Both the position numbers and the translations under genes were made by a program. A stretch of DNA of 64,000 nucleotides, taken from positions 47,658,807-47,722,806 of the forward strand of contig CM076139.1 of the NCBI GenBank assembly GCA_038025085.1, read 5' to 3'. Below are positions 62,199 to 64,000 of this stretch, piece by piece (positions within the stretch are counted from its first letter, which is position 1; each line of letters opens with the position of its first letter). Origin of the DNA: Tetragonia tetragonoides. Taxonomy: Eukaryota > Streptophyta > Magnoliopsida > Caryophyllales > Aizoaceae. Below the pieces are notes generated by a model that had not been told where the DNA came from, did not search any database, and saw only the letters and a program-made list of their open reading frames with translations.

Positions 62199-62996
62199 GA
62201 ACGATTTCTTCATAGAGGTTCATTTTAGAAAGTAATACCCAGTTTAGGCTGGGTTACAAAGTAATTCCCAGGATGGTGTCCACGTAGGTTCGGACAAGAA
62301 TGATCCAAGTTTTTTTTTTTGACTACAGCCATTAAGTCGCTGTCCACGTAGGCGACTTCGACATACCAGAGTCGCTTTCTGGATTAGCGACTTAGTCGGT
62401 AAGTTTCCCAAATCAAAGCAGCGCCCAGCCCATTGCTATCTGTTAACATCCTTCACCGGCGGTCAGCCCGTCACTGTCGCCCCACGCCACCTCTATCGGT
62501 GCTCTGAACAGCCCATTACAAATTCGCTTTCTCTCTCTTTCTGGCTCTTCGGCCCCTTACCACGGCACCGTGGCCGTCTTTCTCCACCCTTTCTATTGTA
62601 TTCAATGTATTTAAATTGTTGGAATTTATATCAATTTATTATGTAGATTGATTGCTTTTGGATTCAATTGATTGTCAAATCTGTTCGTTGGGCATATGTT
62701 GAGTGCCATGGGTTGTTGACTGAACTACAAGAAGTGAAAAAGAGCTTCTGTTTTTCCGTTGTTTTTGCAGCAGCAAGAGTGGCTGTCTAAGACAGCGTTT
62801 CAACTCAGAAAAACTCGCTCTCACCAAAAGCGACTTAAGATAAGACGCTGTCTCAGATAGCGTGTTCCGCTTTCAGCCAAAGCTCTCCCTGACAGCGACT
62901 TTGTGGTTATCAGCCGAAAAAATAAACTTTGGGTCGTTTTTGTCCAAGCCTCTGTCGTATTACTTTCTAAAATAAACCTTTATGAGGAAATCGTTC
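62199..62996. mobile_element. Mutator-like (MULE) element, non-autonomous, possible Pack-MULE
   Basis: Terminal inverted repeats of about 40 bp (GAACGATTTCYTCATA..., ending TTTTAGAAAGTAATAC) are flanked by CAATTTCTA at 62189-62197 and 62997-63005, a 9-bp target duplication (10 bp with one mismatch) as in Mutator-type elements. The interior is 798 bp minus the ends, GC-richer than its surroundings, with recurring GCGACTT words and no transposase. The GC-rich block 62400-62590 could be captured host sequence. The element ends about 75 bp before the ATG of the TPR gene. Confidence 0.82.
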
Positions 62997-63069
62997 CAAT
63001 TTCTACTACATTTTCTAGTCTAGTACTCAAAAAAAGCAGCGCATAACAGAGAGAGAAAATCAGACAAAT

Positions 63070-63460
63070 ATGGAGAAATTGAAGTCCTTGATTCCATTAA
63101 ACCTGAAAAGAATGATAGAACAAAGCAACCCAAATGATCTTCCTTCAACCTGTTCCTCTCTTCATGATTTCTTCACTCAATCACCCCTCTTTCACTCAGT
63201 AACAAAGCTTCCTCCCTTTTCTTTTCTTTTTTATTTGATTTTTTTGGGTGTTTTGGGTCTCATTTTTATCTTCCCATTTTTAATGATTTTTTTAAACTCC
63301 CCTCTTTCTGATATTTATATGGCAGATGTTGGAGGACTTGACAAATACCCACCTGGGTCTTTGTGCCAAGAACAAGGATGTTGCTTGGGAGATGAAGAAC
63401 AAGGGAAATGCTTGCTTTTCTGCTGGTGATTATTCCCAGTCTTTACATTTTTACTCTCAG
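63070..63460 (+). CDS. TPR-repeat protein, N-terminal two exons (partial)
   Basis: Exon 1 (63070-63198) encodes MEKLKSLIPLNLKRMIEQ to SPLFHS. Exon 2 (63326-63460) follows an ATGGCAG acceptor and encodes MLEDLTNTHLGL and then AWEMKNKGNACFSAGDYSQS, a typical first tetratricopeptide helix pair. Both phases are 0, and the GT after exon 2 starts an intron that runs beyond the window. The start resembles plant TPR proteins with a C-terminal SET domain, but that domain would be outside the window, so only TPR is supported. The nearby 119-codon frame reads through intron 1 and is not the product. The promoter region is interrupted by the MULE ending at 62996. Confidence 0.7.
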
Positions 63461-63703
63461 GTACTAATTGGGGTTCTATTGTGTAGTTTTTGCTGTTAAA
63501 ATTTGAAAGTTTTTATCTTGTACACGTTTTGATAAATGGGCAATGATGGGGAAATTAGATATTAAATGGTGATGTTTTAGGGGTTTGATGATAACCAAAG
63601 GACCCCAATTTAAGTTGGTTTGCCCAGAACTTGATTGAGGGGGTACATGGTAATGAACACATTACATGATAGAATTTCATGAAGTTTGATTTTTGGGTTC
63701 ATG

Positions 63704-64000
63704 TGTTGGGGAAAATCACTCACACACACTAAGGATAAAAAAAAATGGAAACACAAACACCAAATGTAAAATAAGAGACACGCAAGATTTACGTGGTTCA
63801 GCCCCTCTGGCCTACGTCCACGGAAACACTAACAATATTCACTATCTCAAATAAGATTACAAGTTTTGTTGGAAACTTAGAAACCCTCCCTCACTTTGTA
63901 TACCACCCTACAAACCTGAGTCCGTCACTCAAGAGTTACAAGGATAGTAATACTAAACTCTCAACAACACAACACACTCACACTTGTGTTTATCTCACAG
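63704..64000 (+). mobile_element. Start of an LTR retrotransposon or solo LTR, cut by the window end
   Basis: TGTTGGGGAAAATCACTC followed by GATTTACGTGGTTCAGCC matches the start and conserved core of a common plant copia LTR type. It lies in the second intron of the TPR gene. The other end and target duplication are outside the window. Confidence 0.6.

Noticed and set aside
63070..63429. 119-codon frame reading through TPR gene intron 1
   Set aside because: It crosses a GTAACA donor and an ATGGCAG acceptor. Removing the intron gives a clear TPR motif, while the read-through is Phe/Leu-rich intron sequence.

Overview
The window is nuclear DNA from a flowering plant, most likely a eudicot. The evidence is AT-rich sequence, GT-AG introns, a plant-type MED15a Mediator gene, a plastid-targeted aldolase, and plant Ty1/copia, LINE, SINE and MULE elements. 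No rRNA, tRNA gene, CRISPR array or bacterial operon was seen. All gene models were read by eye from splice sites, reading frame and family resemblance.

Layout. 1-9669 is repeat-derived: two inverted copies of one large terminal-repeat-like sequence (about 1059-3530 and 7430-9669) enclose a SINE (5346-5514), a 5'-truncated LINE (5705-6549) and a small MITE. 9846-16295 is a tandem array of exons 1-3 of a MED15-type gene (the KIX domain), repeated about four times in various states of decay. 20580-39334 is a complete MED15a gene of 11 coding exons (predicted 1389 aa) whose introns hold LINE pieces, a SINE and a solo LTR. 40380-47929 is a second, divergent MED15-like gene. Its 5' half keeps introns, but its 3' half is one intronless exon with three in-frame stops. 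48360-48878 is a fold-back element and 49297-56574 a complete but disabled Ty1/copia retrotransposon. 56986-60671 is a ten-exon plastid KDPG/KHG aldolase-like gene. 62199-62996 is a MULE-like element with a 9-10 bp target duplication, ending about 75 bp upstream of a TPR-protein gene that starts at 63070 and runs off the window.

The central theme is one Mediator tail subunit family amplified locally: a KIX-only array, a full gene and a mosaic second copy. MED15 uses its KIX domain to bind transcription activators and its conserved C-terminal region to join the Mediator tail, so KIX-only products, if made, could compete for activators. The array modules have exon lengths (127+127+112 nt) that sum to exactly 122 codons with matching phases, so the array may once have encoded a poly-KIX protein. 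This is inference and needs transcript data.
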